Source: an uncultured delta proteobacterium
Lineage (GTDB): Bacteria; Myxococcota_A; Polyangia; Polyangiales; Polyangiaceae
Length of the DNA: 42,551 nucleotides
Assembly: GCA_903892415.1 (NCBI GenBank)
Contig: CAITIQ010000408.1
Span: 1-42,551, forward strand
Reading direction: 5' to 3'
Shown: piece after piece, positions 1 through 8,889 of the stretch
Layout of the letters: every line of letters starts with the position of its first letter
Numbering within the stretch: the stretch's first letter is position 1
Made by a program: the position numbers and the translations under genes
Notes under the pieces: generated by a model
Told to the model about the DNA's origin: nothing
Seen by the model: only the letters and a program-made list of their open reading frames with translations
Databases searched by the model: none

Positions 1-2307
1 CCCATCGTCGCGACGCTCAAGCCTGATAACGCTGGGTTCTTCCTGCGGCTGCGTACTCCGGAGGGCCTACCGGCACCCGGCTTGGCGGCCTTCGAGCCGT
101 TCCCTCAGGCAGCCTGCAAAACCGGGCCGCTATTGAGCTTCTCGCCGCGGATGAGCCTCTCGGCGAAAGGCCCACGATTCGAGTCCACCCCGCGTTTCCT
201 GGGGCTCGTGCCGGTGATCAAGCCGAACTCCGCCCTCTCGGTGCGCGTCGGCGATGATTCACCTTGGAGGCGAAAAAACCTTCCAGCCCAAGACCTGGTT
301 TCGTCTTCCTTTGCGGTGAGCGAGCAGCTCACATTTGCCAGCAAACAAGGGGCGTACCTCTCGGTGGACTTCGAGGACCGCAAGGTCCTAAATGCTCGTT
401 TTCCGCAACTACAGGGCGTGCTGAGCCGTGTGCTCGCGCTGCGAACGGTGCTCGACAAGGTGCTGGCGCAAACCAACGTTGCGAGCGGCTCACGTGCGAG
501 CTTCGAGCGCGTGGTGACCGAGCTTGAACAGGCGCTGCTGCGTGACGACGCAGACCACGCGTGGGTCAACGGACTGCTGACGCAGGCGGAGCAACTTGCG
601 GAGGCCTTCTCGGCTGGACAAGACCCGTACGCGACCAAACGCGGCGTGGTCGCGCGTGGCCTCTACTCCAAGCTCGACGGCAAGTTGCAACCCTACGTTG
701 CCTTCATTCCACCCAGCTTGGACAAGCTCGCAGCGGCAGGTAAAAAGCTACCTCTGGTGCTCGTCGCCCATGGTCGTGATCGCTTACCCGAACACGCCTT
801 GCGCACGTTGATCGGTGAGGCGGCAGACGAGAAGGTGACGCTTTCGTACGCTGCACATCACCTGCCCGCGTTCCCGGATCAGGGCGCCGTGCTGGCCGCT
901 CCCTGGGGTTTTGGCAACGGCGGAACGCACGCAGTGGCGGAACAAGACCTGCTGCAGGTGATCGAGGAGCTGAAAGCGAGCTACCCGATCGATCCGCGAC
1001 GCATATCGCTGACCGGCTACTCGCTGGGAGGTACGGTGAGCTTCGCGCTCCCGCTTCACTTTCCGGACCTGTTCTCTGCTGCGGCGCCGCTTTGCGGTTA
1101 TCCGAACTTGCTCGACTACAACAGCGTCGCGAAGGTCCCGCACCTGCCCTGGGAAGAAACGCTGTTGCAGAAGGAGTACCTCGTTCGCTACGCGGAGAAC
1201 GGCCTTCATGTTCCGCTCCACATCGTGCACGGCGGTAAAGATGCGCCGGGCCGCTCCAAGGTCGTGGCCGATCGCTACAAACGGCTCGGCTACAAGTACA
1301 TCTTCGACGTCCAGGAGGACCTGGAGCACAACGTTTGGGACTACGCGTACGAAGACGGAAAGATGGTCAGTTGGCTCAAGCGCCAGTCGGTCCCCGAGCA
1401 GCCCGCCAAGGTGCGGCTCACCACCGGCAAGCTTCGCTACGACCGCGCCCACTGGCTGAAGCTCCTCGCCATGCTCGACTCATCCTCCAGTGAGCCCGCA
1501 GAGCTGACTGCGAGCGTCGATGCAGAGACGCACACGGTAGAGGTTACCGCGAGCAACGTCTTCGCCTTCGAGCTCGACCTTCCGAGCATCGCGCCGTTGC
1601 TTGGCGCGCAGGCGACAGTGGTGGTGGGTTCGCAGCGCTTCGAGCGCGAGACCTCGGCCAGCGTCGCGCTCATTCGCGACGAGAGCGGCGAGTTCACGGT
1701 CAAGGGCCAAGACGCGCAGCCGCTCCGCAAGCGGCACCGGCAGTCGGGCCCGATGGACGACGCGTACCACGAGCCGCTTTTGTTCGTGGTGGGAACGCTC
1801 GATCCGGCCCACACCGAATCCCACCGCTTGGCGGCTGCGCACATGGCGCGGCTCGGCGGGGCTGCGGACGTCGACTACCCGGTGATCGACGATGTGAACG
1901 TGAGCATGGGGACGCTCGCTAGCCCCAGCGTGGTCTTGCTGGGAGGGCCGCAACAAAATGCGGTAACCAAACGAATCGCCGAATTTTTGCCCGCCAAGTT
2001 CGAGCCTGACGCCATCGTTTTTCGCGGAGTGCGCTACAGCCAACCACACACTGGGCTGTCGTTCATCTACCCTGCTCCGGAGCATTTTGACGAGGTCTCC
2101 ATAGTGCCTCGCGGATTTCGAGAAACCGGCTACATCGTTGTGCACGCCGGTTTGAGTTCCCACGCTACCCTGAACGCACGGTTTCTTCCGCGACTGCTTC
2201 CAGACTTCGTCATCTACGACGACGGCGTTGCGCAAAGGCGAGGAGACCTTCTGCTCGGCGAGCGCAAAGTCCTGAACGCTGGGTTCTTCAAAGAGAATTG
2301 GGAGTGA
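1..2307 (+). CDS. alpha/beta-hydrolase (prolyl oligopeptidase/esterase-like), 5' end outside window
   Basis: The reading frame is open from base 1, so the gene begins upstream; the TTG at 82 is only the first start-like codon inside the window. Counting from 82, a nucleophile elbow GYSLGG places Ser at residue 314, an Asp in HGGKD at 387 and a His in LEHNVWDYAY at 416. This is the order and spacing of a Ser-Asp-His triad of the phospholipase/carboxylesterase and prolyl-oligopeptidase group. About 230 residues preceding the catalytic core and roughly 310 residues after it are not assigned; the C-terminal part (about 440-741) looks beta-rich. Its stop is one base before the start of the kinase gene, so the two are probably co-transcribed. 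Substrate is unknown. The family assignment is firm, the exact activity is not. Confidence 0.8.
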   Translation, partial: PIVATLKPDNAGFFLRLRTPEGLPAPGLAAFEPFPQAACKTGPLLSFSPRMSLSAKGPRFESTPRFLGLVPVIKPNSALSVRVGDDSPWRRKNLPAQDLVSSSFAVSEQLTFASKQGAYLSVDFEDRKVLNARFPQLQGVLSRVLALRTVLDKVLAQTNVASGSRASFERVVTELEQALLRDDADHAWVNGLLTQAEQLAEAFSAGQDPYATKRGVVARGLYSKLDGKLQPYVAFIPPSLDKLAAAGKKLPLVLVAHGRDRLPEHALRTLIGEAADEKVTLSYAAHHLPAFPDQGAVLAAPWGFGNGGTHAVAEQDLLQVIEELKASYPIDPRRISLTGYSLGGTVSFALPLHFPDLFSAAAPLCGYPNLLDYNSVAKVPHLPWEETLLQKEYLVRYAENGLHVPLHIVHGGKDAPGRSKVVADRYKRLGYKYIFDVQEDLEHNVWDYAYEDGKMVSWLKRQSVPEQPAKVRLTTGKLRYDRAHWLKLLAMLDSSSSEPAELTASVDAETHTVEVTASNVFAFELDLPSIAPLLGAQATVVVGSQRFERETSASVALIRDESGEFTVKGQDAQPLRKRHRQSGPMDDAYHEPLLFVVGTLDPAHTESHRLAAAHMARLGGAADVDYPVIDDVNVSMGTLASPSVVLLGGPQQNAVTKRIAEFLPAKFEPDAIVFRGVRYSQPHTGLSFIYPAPEHFDEVSIVPRGFRETGYIVVHAGLSSHATLNARFLPRLLPDFVIYDDGVAQRRGDLLLGERKVLNAGFFKENWE

Positions 2308-2308
2308 A

Positions 2309-4267
2309 ATGACGCGCGATCCCCTCAATCTCGTCGGCAAGGTGCTGGAGAATCGTTACCGGGTGGAGGCGCTCGTTGGCGAGGGAGGCTCAGCCTTCGT
2401 CTACCGCGCCGAACATTTACAGGTGGGGCCCGTTGCGCTGAAGTTTCTCTATTCGCTGTGCAATGAAGACAGCTCGACGCATGACGCCATCCTTGCTGAC
2501 TTCCTGCAGGAAGGCCGGCTGATTTCGGAACTCTCGGCGCGCACCAGCGCGATCGTTCAAGCGCGTGATTTCGGCGTCTTTCGCGAGAGCAGCGGGCCGC
2601 CCATTCCCTACCTCGTGCTCGAGTGGTTGCCTGGACGCTCACTGGATGAGGTGCTGGTCGGGGAGACCAACGCCGGGAAGCCGCCGCGCACTTTGCCTGA
2701 GGCGATCAATTTGCTGGAGCCAATCGCCGAAGCGCTCTCCCTCGCGCATACGCGCAACGTGGTTCACCGCGACGTCAAACCGGAGAACATGCTCGTCGTC
2801 GAAGAGGGGCCCGGGCAACGCATCAAGCTGCTCGACTTCGGCATCGCTAAGGTGATGGAGCGCAAATTCGTGGGGCTCCACCACACTGGAACTTCTGCCA
2901 CGGCCTTCACACCGCATTACGGCGCGCCCGAACAGTTCAGCAAGACCTTCGGTGAAACCGGCCCCTGGACCGACGTGTTCGGGATGGCGCTCGTGATTCT
3001 GGAAGTCATGCGCGGTGGGCAGCGTGCCTTCCAAGGCGACGACTACATGGAGCTCGCAAAACAGAGCTGTGATGAGGAACAACGGCCAACGCCTTTCCAT
3101 TTGAAGCTCGAGGTGTCACCCGCCGTTGAAGCGGTCTTTCAGCGTGCGCTCGCTGTGCCGTCGAATCTTCGGTACGAGAGCATGTCGGAGTTTTGGTCGG
3201 CCTTGCGCGGGGCGACCTTCCAACATCTCGCACCGACGCTGTTGCTACCGCAAAGCGCGGCGCGCCCAGCCTCGGTGCGCCCGGCCTCCGCGGCGCAGCC
3301 GAGCCCAGCGCTAGCAAAGCCCACCGGCACCGCCGGCGCGACGGCAAACGACGCCAAGAAGCTGCCGGTGGCCACGATGTTGGTGGCAGGGGCGGTAGTG
3401 GTTGGGCTCAGCGTCATCGGCATCAGCGCGTTTCAGAAGAGTCGCTCGAGTGAGAGCACGCCGAGCGCTGTGACTTCGGCGCAACCCACTCCGAGCAGCT
3501 CCACCACGGCTGCGACGCCCAGCGCAGCAGCTTCAACGCCGCTCGTGGCGCCCACCCTTTGTCCGCCGGATTCCGCCCTCATCCCTGGAGGAAGCTTCAC
3601 CATGGGTTCCGATGCGCCCGGGGTGCGCAGCGCGGCTCCAAGCCATCGCGTCAATGTCGATGCCCACTGCCTCGATCGCCATGAGGTCTCGGTCGAGCGC
3701 TACCGTGAGTGCGTGGCCGCTTCCGGCTGCCAAGCGCCCAAGCTCAAGAGCGCGCCGCCGCCCGGACGTTGCAACTTCGAGTCGGAGGCCAAGCAGCCGA
3801 TGAACTGCGTTACGTGGGAGGAAGCCAAAGCGTTTTGTACCTGGCGGAGCGGGCGGCTCCCTAGCGAGGCCGAGTTTGAACACGCCGCGACAAGGGGCTC
3901 GCAGCTTCCTTGGGGTGATGAAGTAGATCCAACGCGTGCCAACCTCGACGGGGCGGATGGCTTCGCCGAAACAGCGCCAATCGGCTCCTTTCCACGCGGG
4001 GTCTCCCGTGAGGGAGTGCACGATCTAATCGGCAACGTCGCCGAGTGGCAGGCCGACTTCTTCGAGAGCTACACGCCTGAAGAGAAGCTCAACCCCCAAG
4101 GCCCTGTATCGGGTGAGAAGCGCGTCGTGCGCGGAGGCAGCTTCAGCGGCGTGCTGCTAACGCCCGCGAGCAAGCCCCCCGTGAGCGCGGCCCACCGCGA
4201 AGCGCTCGCTCCCAGCGAGGCGCGCCCAACGCTCGGCTTCCGCTGTGCAGCGGCGCTCAAGCGCTAG
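2309..4267 (+). CDS. Ser/Thr protein kinase with C-terminal FGE-sulfatase-like domain
   Basis: The N-terminal Hanks-type kinase domain covers about residues 15-300: Gly-rich loop GEGGSAFV (24-31), Lys45 in VALKFL, catalytic Asp155 in HRDVKPEN and Asp176 of DFG. All key residues are present, so it should be active. A Pro/Ala linker and one membrane helix (about 353-375) follow, then a Ser/Thr/Ala spacer. Residues about 422-650 form a formylglycine-generating-enzyme-like domain (IPGGSFTMGS, GRLPSEAEFEHAA, GNVAEW, VVRGGSF). The kinase is cytoplasmic and the FGE-like domain should lie outside the membrane. After RGGSF the paired active-site cysteines of true FGE are missing, so this domain probably binds a ligand instead of modifying sulfatases. 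ATG at 2309 has GGGAG upstream and sits one base after the hydrolase stop. Confidence 0.92.
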   Translation: MTRDPLNLVGKVLENRYRVEALVGEGGSAFVYRAEHLQVGPVALKFLYSLCNEDSSTHDAILADFLQEGRLISELSARTSAIVQARDFGVFRESSGPPIPYLVLEWLPGRSLDEVLVGETNAGKPPRTLPEAINLLEPIAEALSLAHTRNVVHRDVKPENMLVVEEGPGQRIKLLDFGIAKVMERKFVGLHHTGTSATAFTPHYGAPEQFSKTFGETGPWTDVFGMALVILEVMRGGQRAFQGDDYMELAKQSCDEEQRPTPFHLKLEVSPAVEAVFQRALAVPSNLRYESMSEFWSALRGATFQHLAPTLLLPQSAARPASVRPASAAQPSPALAKPTGTAGATANDAKKLPVATMLVAGAVVVGLSVIGISAFQKSRSSESTPSAVTSAQPTPSSSTTAATPSAAASTPLVAPTLCPPDSALIPGGSFTMGSDAPGVRSAAPSHRVNVDAHCLDRHEVSVERYRECVAASGCQAPKLKSAPPPGRCNFESEAKQPMNCVTWEEAKAFCTWRSGRLPSEAEFEHAATRGSQLPWGDEVDPTRANLDGADGFAETAPIGSFPRGVSREGVHDLIGNVAEWQADFFESYTPEEKLNPQGPVSGEKRVVRGGSFSGVLLTPASKPPVSAAHREALAPSEARPTLGFRCAAALKR

Positions 4268-4277
4268 CGGAGACAAT

Positions 4278-5408
4278 GTGAAGCGAGCCGTCACCAGCCC
4301 TGCTCCCGCGGGAGCGAACCGCTGGATCCCTCAGCTCGCCGGTAGAGCCTGCTTGGGGGAGATCGACAAACTGCCCAAAGGCCGTCGCTTCAAGCCGGAC
4401 GGGTCCGACGGTGTCGTCGTCGAGATCGTAAAGATGCTGCTCTCCGACGACTTCGTCACTCGCTATCACGGGCGGCTGAGGATCGAGTCGGTTCGCGATG
4501 ACAAGGACCGGCCAACCGTCGAGGCGCTGTACCTCGTTCCATATTTGGCCGCTTTGTGCGCTGGCGACGACGTACCGGAGGAGCACGACATTCTGGATAG
4601 GCTCGTCGGCCTCATGGGATCCGCCCGCACTCGCGCGGCGTTGCACATCCGCATCCGTGAGGCAGCGCAGGCTGCAGACCACTGGTTCGAAAAGGTCTCC
4701 CAAAGCGGCGGAGCCGAGCGCCGTGCGTTGGCCAATGCGCTCCGTCGCGCGGCTGGGGATCCCGGTGAGGACGTTTGGAACGAAGTCCACCAAGCAGCCG
4801 CAAACCATAGGCGATCGGAGCCGCGCTTTTTCCATCCGTACGGATTCGACAAGCAGAGCTTCATGGCTCGCTCTGCCGTTTGGATCCCAACCGTCGCGGG
4901 GTGGGGGGCGTTTCATCAGCACAACCTGATCGGTGGTCCTAACTACGAAGAGGATCAGCGGCGCGTGCACGACCACTGCAAACTCCTGTGGGGTGGTCAG
5001 GCCGCACGACTTGCCCGGTTCAACGCCTATGGCGACTCGCAGCAGGACTCGCGCTTTCTCCCGTCACGCTTCGCGGCCACGCTGGTGCCATTCCTCGCCG
5101 CCTACGCCGCTTCACCCGACATTCCCGAACGCCACATGCTCGTAGGCATGATCGGGCTCACCGTGATGTACGGGCTCAACCAGCGCTTTGGCGTCGAAAA
5201 CGACACGCAACAGCTACAGTGCGTGCAACTGCTCGAGGCAGCACGCCAGTCTTCACGATGGCTGCAGCTTGCAGCGAAACAGCTGGACTCGCCCTCGGAT
5301 GCCCTGCTCCAGGCGACGATCGATGCAACCAATAGCCCGTCACTCGAGACCGACGCTGCACTGCGCGAAGCGCACTATGTTTTTGTCAAAAAGTTTGGGG
5401 GTCCGTAG
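4278..5408 (+). CDS. hypothetical protein downstream of the kinase
   Basis: A 376-residue soluble protein I do not recognise. It has no signal peptide or membrane helix. The N-terminal third carries PKGRRFKPDGSDG and the rest is mostly helical with conserved-looking aromatic stretches such as RFFHPYGFDKQSF and GWGAFHQHNLIGG. I start it at GTG 4278 because GGAGA lies four bases upstream; an in-frame start at 4245 would overlap the kinase by 23 bases and adds only eleven residues. It is the third gene of the hydrolase-kinase run and may be a partner or substrate of the kinase, which is inference from position only. It converges on the PEGA gene with a gap of 12 bases. Confidence 0.7.
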   Translation: MKRAVTSPAPAGANRWIPQLAGRACLGEIDKLPKGRRFKPDGSDGVVVEIVKMLLSDDFVTRYHGRLRIESVRDDKDRPTVEALYLVPYLAALCAGDDVPEEHDILDRLVGLMGSARTRAALHIRIREAAQAADHWFEKVSQSGGAERRALANALRRAAGDPGEDVWNEVHQAAANHRRSEPRFFHPYGFDKQSFMARSAVWIPTVAGWGAFHQHNLIGGPNYEEDQRRVHDHCKLLWGGQAARLARFNAYGDSQQDSRFLPSRFAATLVPFLAAYAASPDIPERHMLVGMIGLTVMYGLNQRFGVENDTQQLQCVQLLEAARQSSRWLQLAAKQLDSPSDALLQATIDATNSPSLETDAALREAHYVFVKKFGGP

Positions 5409-5420
5409 CCAACACGCAGC

Positions 5421-6575
5421 CTAATCCAGCCGGCCCTGCAGCGAGACGAACACACCGCTGTCACTCACCGACGGCAGAACGGTGAACGGCAAAGAAGCAA
5501 CCACCGCCTCGGCCTCCCCGTAGTCGGCCGTAGCCAGCAGCACGATGCCAAGCCCGCCGAACACAGCCGCGGTTGGCCAGAGCGCGACCTGAAGAGTCTC
5601 AGCGAGCGAGACGTCCTCGCAGAAGGAACGCAAAGCCTTCTCGTCACCTCCACCCTTGAGATGGATGTATTGACCGCCGCTCGTTTCACAGCCGTTGAAA
5701 CCTTCTTCGGAGCCCTCGGGCGCGAGCTGGATCTGAGCGCGCCCAACTTCACCGTCATCCCCCTTGAGACCGAGGGCAGTGATTCCACCCCAGGTGGCCA
5801 GCCCGGCGGCAACAGCACCCAACCCCAACGCTGTTCCGCCGAGGATGGCCTGCACGTTGGCTTCGGCTCCACGCGGGGTGAGCGTGAAGGTCAACTCACG
5901 CTTTTCGCGCGGCTCCAGCTTTACCGTCGACTCAGCGTCGTTATGGCCCGCCGCGCGGATCGTCAACTTGACTGACCCGGCAGGCACCTGCACCGAGCCT
6001 TTTCCGGCTTTCAGCTTGCCGACCTCTTGGCCGTTGGCGAGCACGGTCGCGTCGAGCGTGCCGACACTGAGCTCAAGCGTTGCTGGGGGTACACCGCCAA
6101 CCAGATTTTGGAAGGTCTTCTTTGCGATCTCGACCAGGGTGTCATCCCCCGAGGTCTTCAAGTTTGCCGAGTAGCGAAAGGGCACGACCTTCGACGGTTC
6201 CCCGCTAACCCAATAATGAAGGTCCCCAGTAATGTCCTGCCCATCGAGCTTCATCTGGCCCCAGACGAAGCGCTCGACCTTGAGCTCTTTGGCGATCTTC
6301 TCCTCGCAGGCGGCGTCGGGCGGGTCTGCGCATTCGAGCGTGCTGGCCAACACCAAGAGCGCGTAGTCCTTGTCGAGCTGGGCCGTGCGCCAACCAGGCT
6401 CATCCTCAATCGCCCTACGCAGCGAAGCGGAGAAGGAGTCCGCATGCTCGAAGACATCGTCGGTTTGTACGGTCAAGACCGCCACCGGCCATTCATCCGC
6501 CGAGGCCAGGCCTGGCACTGCGAAGAGGACCGCCGAGGTGGCAAGGCAGGCCGTGGCTGAACGAAGAACGCGCAT
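5421..6575 (-). CDS. PEGA-domain envelope protein
   Basis: A 384-residue exported protein. Residues 1-26 are a signal peptide ending in GLASA. After a region of about 135 residues with no clear assignment, a PEGA-type beta-sandwich spans about 163-235 (ATLELSVG, TVLANGQEVGKL, SVQVPAGSVKLTIRAAGH), a fold usually found in surface or peptidoglycan-facing proteins. Two hydrophobic helices follow at about 241-262 and 327-347, flanking a Cys-containing loop. Start codons at 6587 and 6629 are also possible, but ATG 6575 gives a normal signal peptide and has TATGGT exactly seven bases upstream, as in four other genes here. The name rests on the PEGA repeat; function is unknown. Confidence 0.78.
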   Translation of the reverse strand: MRVLRSATACLATSAVLFAVPGLASADEWPVAVLTVQTDDVFEHADSFSASLRRAIEDEPGWRTAQLDKDYALLVLASTLECADPPDAACEEKIAKELKVERFVWGQMKLDGQDITGDLHYWVSGEPSKVVPFRYSANLKTSGDDTLVEIAKKTFQNLVGGVPPATLELSVGTLDATVLANGQEVGKLKAGKGSVQVPAGSVKLTIRAAGHNDAESTVKLEPREKRELTFTLTPRGAEANVQAILGGTALGLGAVAAGLATWGGITALGLKGDDGEVGRAQIQLAPEGSEEGFNGCETSGGQYIHLKGGGDEKALRSFCEDVSLAETLQVALWPTAAVFGGLGIVLLATADYGEAEAVVASLPFTVLPSVSDSGVFVSLQGRLD

Positions 6576-6582
6576 CGCTACA

Positions 6583-6588
6583 ACCATA
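6583..6588 (-). promoter_or_regulatory. TATGGT -10 element, predicted leaderless start
   Basis: TATGGT lies seven bases before ATG 6575, with TTGCCG 18 bases further upstream as a reasonable -35. Transcription would begin at or next to the start codon. No Shine-Dalgarno sequence is seen. Confidence 0.5.
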
Positions 6589-6641
6589 ATGCGCGTAGCG
6601 GTTCGCCGGCAACCAGCAGATCCGCGCACGCCGTCTTCGGC

Positions 6642-8168
6642 TTAGCCGATCTCCATTTTGGTCCAGGTATCCCTTCGCATCAACGCCTTGCGCCGATCCG
6701 AGCGGGTGACCAGCCGAGCTGCCCCCCAGGCCGCGAGCAGCTCACCCTCCTGCCCAAGCCCCGGAAGGACGCTGCGACCGAGCAACAGCGTGCGCTCGAT
6801 CGGCCCGCGAATCGGCTCGCCACCAAAGCCGAGGTAGCCCGGCGGGTCCACCTCGAGTTGACGCACCATCGGCTCGATCTGGGGGAGCCCCACGTCCCGA
6901 CGGTGGACCTCGCGCATGGCACCACGCTCGAAGCTCCACGCGGGCAGGCCGTCATTGACCGAATCCACCATCAACAAATGCCGGTCCAAGAAGGGAAACT
7001 CGCGCAACACCGACTCGAGCACGAAGCGGCGCGCGTCGGGCAGACCGAGCGGCCCGTGATCCGGCAACATGATCTCCCCGACCAAGACCGAGATACCGCT
7101 GGCCCTCGACGTGCGCGACAAGTGCAACACCTGCGGAAAGCCGCGCGGATAAAGGTTGGGGTCCACGAACAGCAGCGCACCTCGACCGAGCGGCGTGGGC
7201 AAGCCCTCGCTGCGCACCACGATCGATACGGCGAAACGCCCCACCGTGGAGGTAATGCGCGGCCACTCTCGCAGAGCGCCCTTGTGAATGCCTTGGCCAC
7301 CAGCGAGCGTCGCGACCGACTCGCCGTCGAGATCGGTCAGCACGAACTCGCAGCCGGTGGGCTGATCATCGCCGTCGAGGATCACCCCGGCCGCGACACC
7401 ACGCCGCAAATGAATGGCGGTGGCCTTGTCCGAGAGCCTGCATTGACCACCGTGGTTTTCGATGCGCTCGACCAAGAAGCTCTCGAGTTCAGCCTCGCCT
7501 TCCGCGAGCCGCGCGCTGTTCCTGCGCCAGGCGCCGTGAAGCCGAGCCACGGCGAAGGGCGGCGGCAGCGCCGAGAAGTTGGTGGCGAACACCACCGAGT
7601 TACGCACCAGGCGCCTGTAGAAATGACCGCGCGGAAATTCGGCGAGCAGATCGGCGTCGGGCTCGGCGTGGACGTAGGGCAAGCGCGCCGCGTGCTTGCC
7701 CGTCTCGCGACGCTCCCAAAAGGTTCCAGGCGGCCACATGGCGTCCTTGTCGAAGGCCTCGTCGGCAGCCTGATTGACCGCGTCCAGCTGCTGATAGAGC
7801 TGCTGCACCACGTGATAGAGCTCCGGAAACTCGCGATCGATCTCGCGCGCAAAGAGCGCCTCTTCACTAGCCAGGTCGACGCGAAAGCCCGGTGATAGAG
7901 CTTGCAACGCAGGCTCCGAGGGGACGAGCCGGCGCCGCCACGTCTGCGATTGCGCCAACTCCGAAATCACCCGCGTCCAACAAGGGCTGCTAGCTCCAAG
8001 CAGCGAAAAAGCGCGGCGGTGAAGCAAGAACTCGCCGATGTTGTAGTTGGGCGCCGGCGAACCATTGCCGAGCACGAGCACCGTGAAATCACGACGCGCA
8101 AGAATGGCAGCAGCCGTGAGTGCGCCGATCGAACGACCGAGCACGATCACATCGTAATGGCGCCTCAT
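6642..8168 (-). CDS. FAD-dependent oxidoreductase, phytoene-desaturase-like
   Basis: A 508-residue flavoprotein. The N-terminus has a Rossmann dinucleotide-binding motif (DVIVLGRSIGALTAAAIL, residues 6-23). The C-terminus has the second FAD contact typical of NAD(P)/FAD amine-oxidase and phytoene-desaturase-like enzymes (TLLLGRSVLPGLGQEGELLAAWGAA, about 465-490). The first glycine motif reads G-R-S-I-G, slightly unlike the usual GxGxxG. Substrate is unknown; no carotenoid genes are adjacent. Its ATG overlaps the purN stop by four bases (ATGA), so it is the second gene of a two-gene leftward operon and probably translationally coupled. The purN neighbourhood does not explain its role. Confidence 0.8.
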   Translation of the reverse strand: MRRHYDVIVLGRSIGALTAAAILARRDFTVLVLGNGSPAPNYNIGEFLLHRRAFSLLGASSPCWTRVISELAQSQTWRRRLVPSEPALQALSPGFRVDLASEEALFAREIDREFPELYHVVQQLYQQLDAVNQAADEAFDKDAMWPPGTFWERRETGKHAARLPYVHAEPDADLLAEFPRGHFYRRLVRNSVVFATNFSALPPPFAVARLHGAWRRNSARLAEGEAELESFLVERIENHGGQCRLSDKATAIHLRRGVAAGVILDGDDQPTGCEFVLTDLDGESVATLAGGQGIHKGALREWPRITSTVGRFAVSIVVRSEGLPTPLGRGALLFVDPNLYPRGFPQVLHLSRTSRASGISVLVGEIMLPDHGPLGLPDARRFVLESVLREFPFLDRHLLMVDSVNDGLPAWSFERGAMREVHRRDVGLPQIEPMVRQLEVDPPGYLGFGGEPIRGPIERTLLLGRSVLPGLGQEGELLAAWGAARLVTRSDRRKALMRRDTWTKMEIG

Positions 8169-8800
8169 GGCCGAACTCGTACGCGACGCCGAGGCCCAGG
8201 CTCGACAAGCACCCGCCCGGCGGCGATCAGTTGCAGCGCCTCGACCAACGCCTGATGCTCCTCGACCAAGATTCGCTTCGCCAGCGTGTCTCGGTCGTCA
8301 TCGGCCAGCACCGGGACGACCTTCTGCACGATCACCGGCCCTGTATCCACGCCGCTATCCACGAAGTGCACCGTGCAACCCGTCCACTTCACCCCGTACG
8401 CCAGCGCTTGGGCCTGAGCGTCAACACCGGGAAAAGAAGGCAATAGCGCCGGGTGGACGTTGAGAACGCGGTCGGGAAATGCATCCAACAAGACCGAAGT
8501 AACGACCCGCATGAAGCCGGCCAACACGACCCATTCCACCCCAGCCTCTTTCAGTGCGGAAACCAGCGCCTGATCGAAGAGTTCACGCGAGGCGAACTCG
8601 CGGTGGGGCAACACCTTGGTGGCGACGCCCGCCTTGGCCGCGCGCTCGAGCCCGAACGCGTCAACGCGATTGGAGATCACGAGCGCCACGCTCGCTGAAA
8701 GCCGACCAGCCTCGACCGCGCTCAGGATCGCGCCCAAGTTGGTTCCGGAGCCGGAAATTAGAACTCCGAGCTTCAGCGGCGTTTCATGCTCGGGTTTCAT
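8165..8800 (-). CDS. purN: phosphoribosylglycinamide formyltransferase
   Basis: PurN transfers a formyl group from 10-formyl-tetrahydrofolate to glycinamide ribonucleotide, the third step of de novo purine synthesis, in the cytoplasm. The protein (211 residues) shows the substrate-binding loop ISGSGTNL near the N-terminus, the catalytic block NVHPALLPSFPG with its Asn and His, and the catalytic Asp region DSGVDTGPVIVQ. Length matches the family. A GTG at 8806 in frame (adding two residues) is an equally possible start; GAGA lies upstream of both. It is first in a leftward operon with the FAD oxidoreductase, overlapping it by four bases, and is divergent from the DUF2169 gene. Confidence 0.95.
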   Translation of the reverse strand: MKPEHETPLKLGVLISGSGTNLGAILSAVEAGRLSASVALVISNRVDAFGLERAAKAGVATKVLPHREFASRELFDQALVSALKEAGVEWVVLAGFMRVVTSVLLDAFPDRVLNVHPALLPSFPGVDAQAQALAYGVKWTGCTVHFVDSGVDTGPVIVQKVVPVLADDDRDTLAKRILVEEHQALVEALQLIAAGRVLVEPGPRRRVRVRP

Positions 8801-8876
8801 CGACACGGTTCTCTTGCATCCACGGTGGGATCCTTCTCTAGCGGATTTACCTTAGCGGACCTGCGCATCCCCAGCG

Positions 8877-8882
8877 TATTGT
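8877..8882 (+). promoter_or_regulatory. TATTGT -10 element, predicted leaderless start
   Basis: TATTGT lies seven bases before the GTG start at 8890, with no ribosome-binding site between them. A clear -35 is not seen; TTAGCG is 19 bases upstream. Confidence 0.45.
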
Positions 8883-8889
8883 TTGGTCC

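Noticed and set aside
6858..7895. Rightward 345-codon frame opposite the FAD oxidoreductase
   Set aside because: The oxidoreductase has clear FAD motifs at both ends and is coupled to purN; the opposite frame has no family features.
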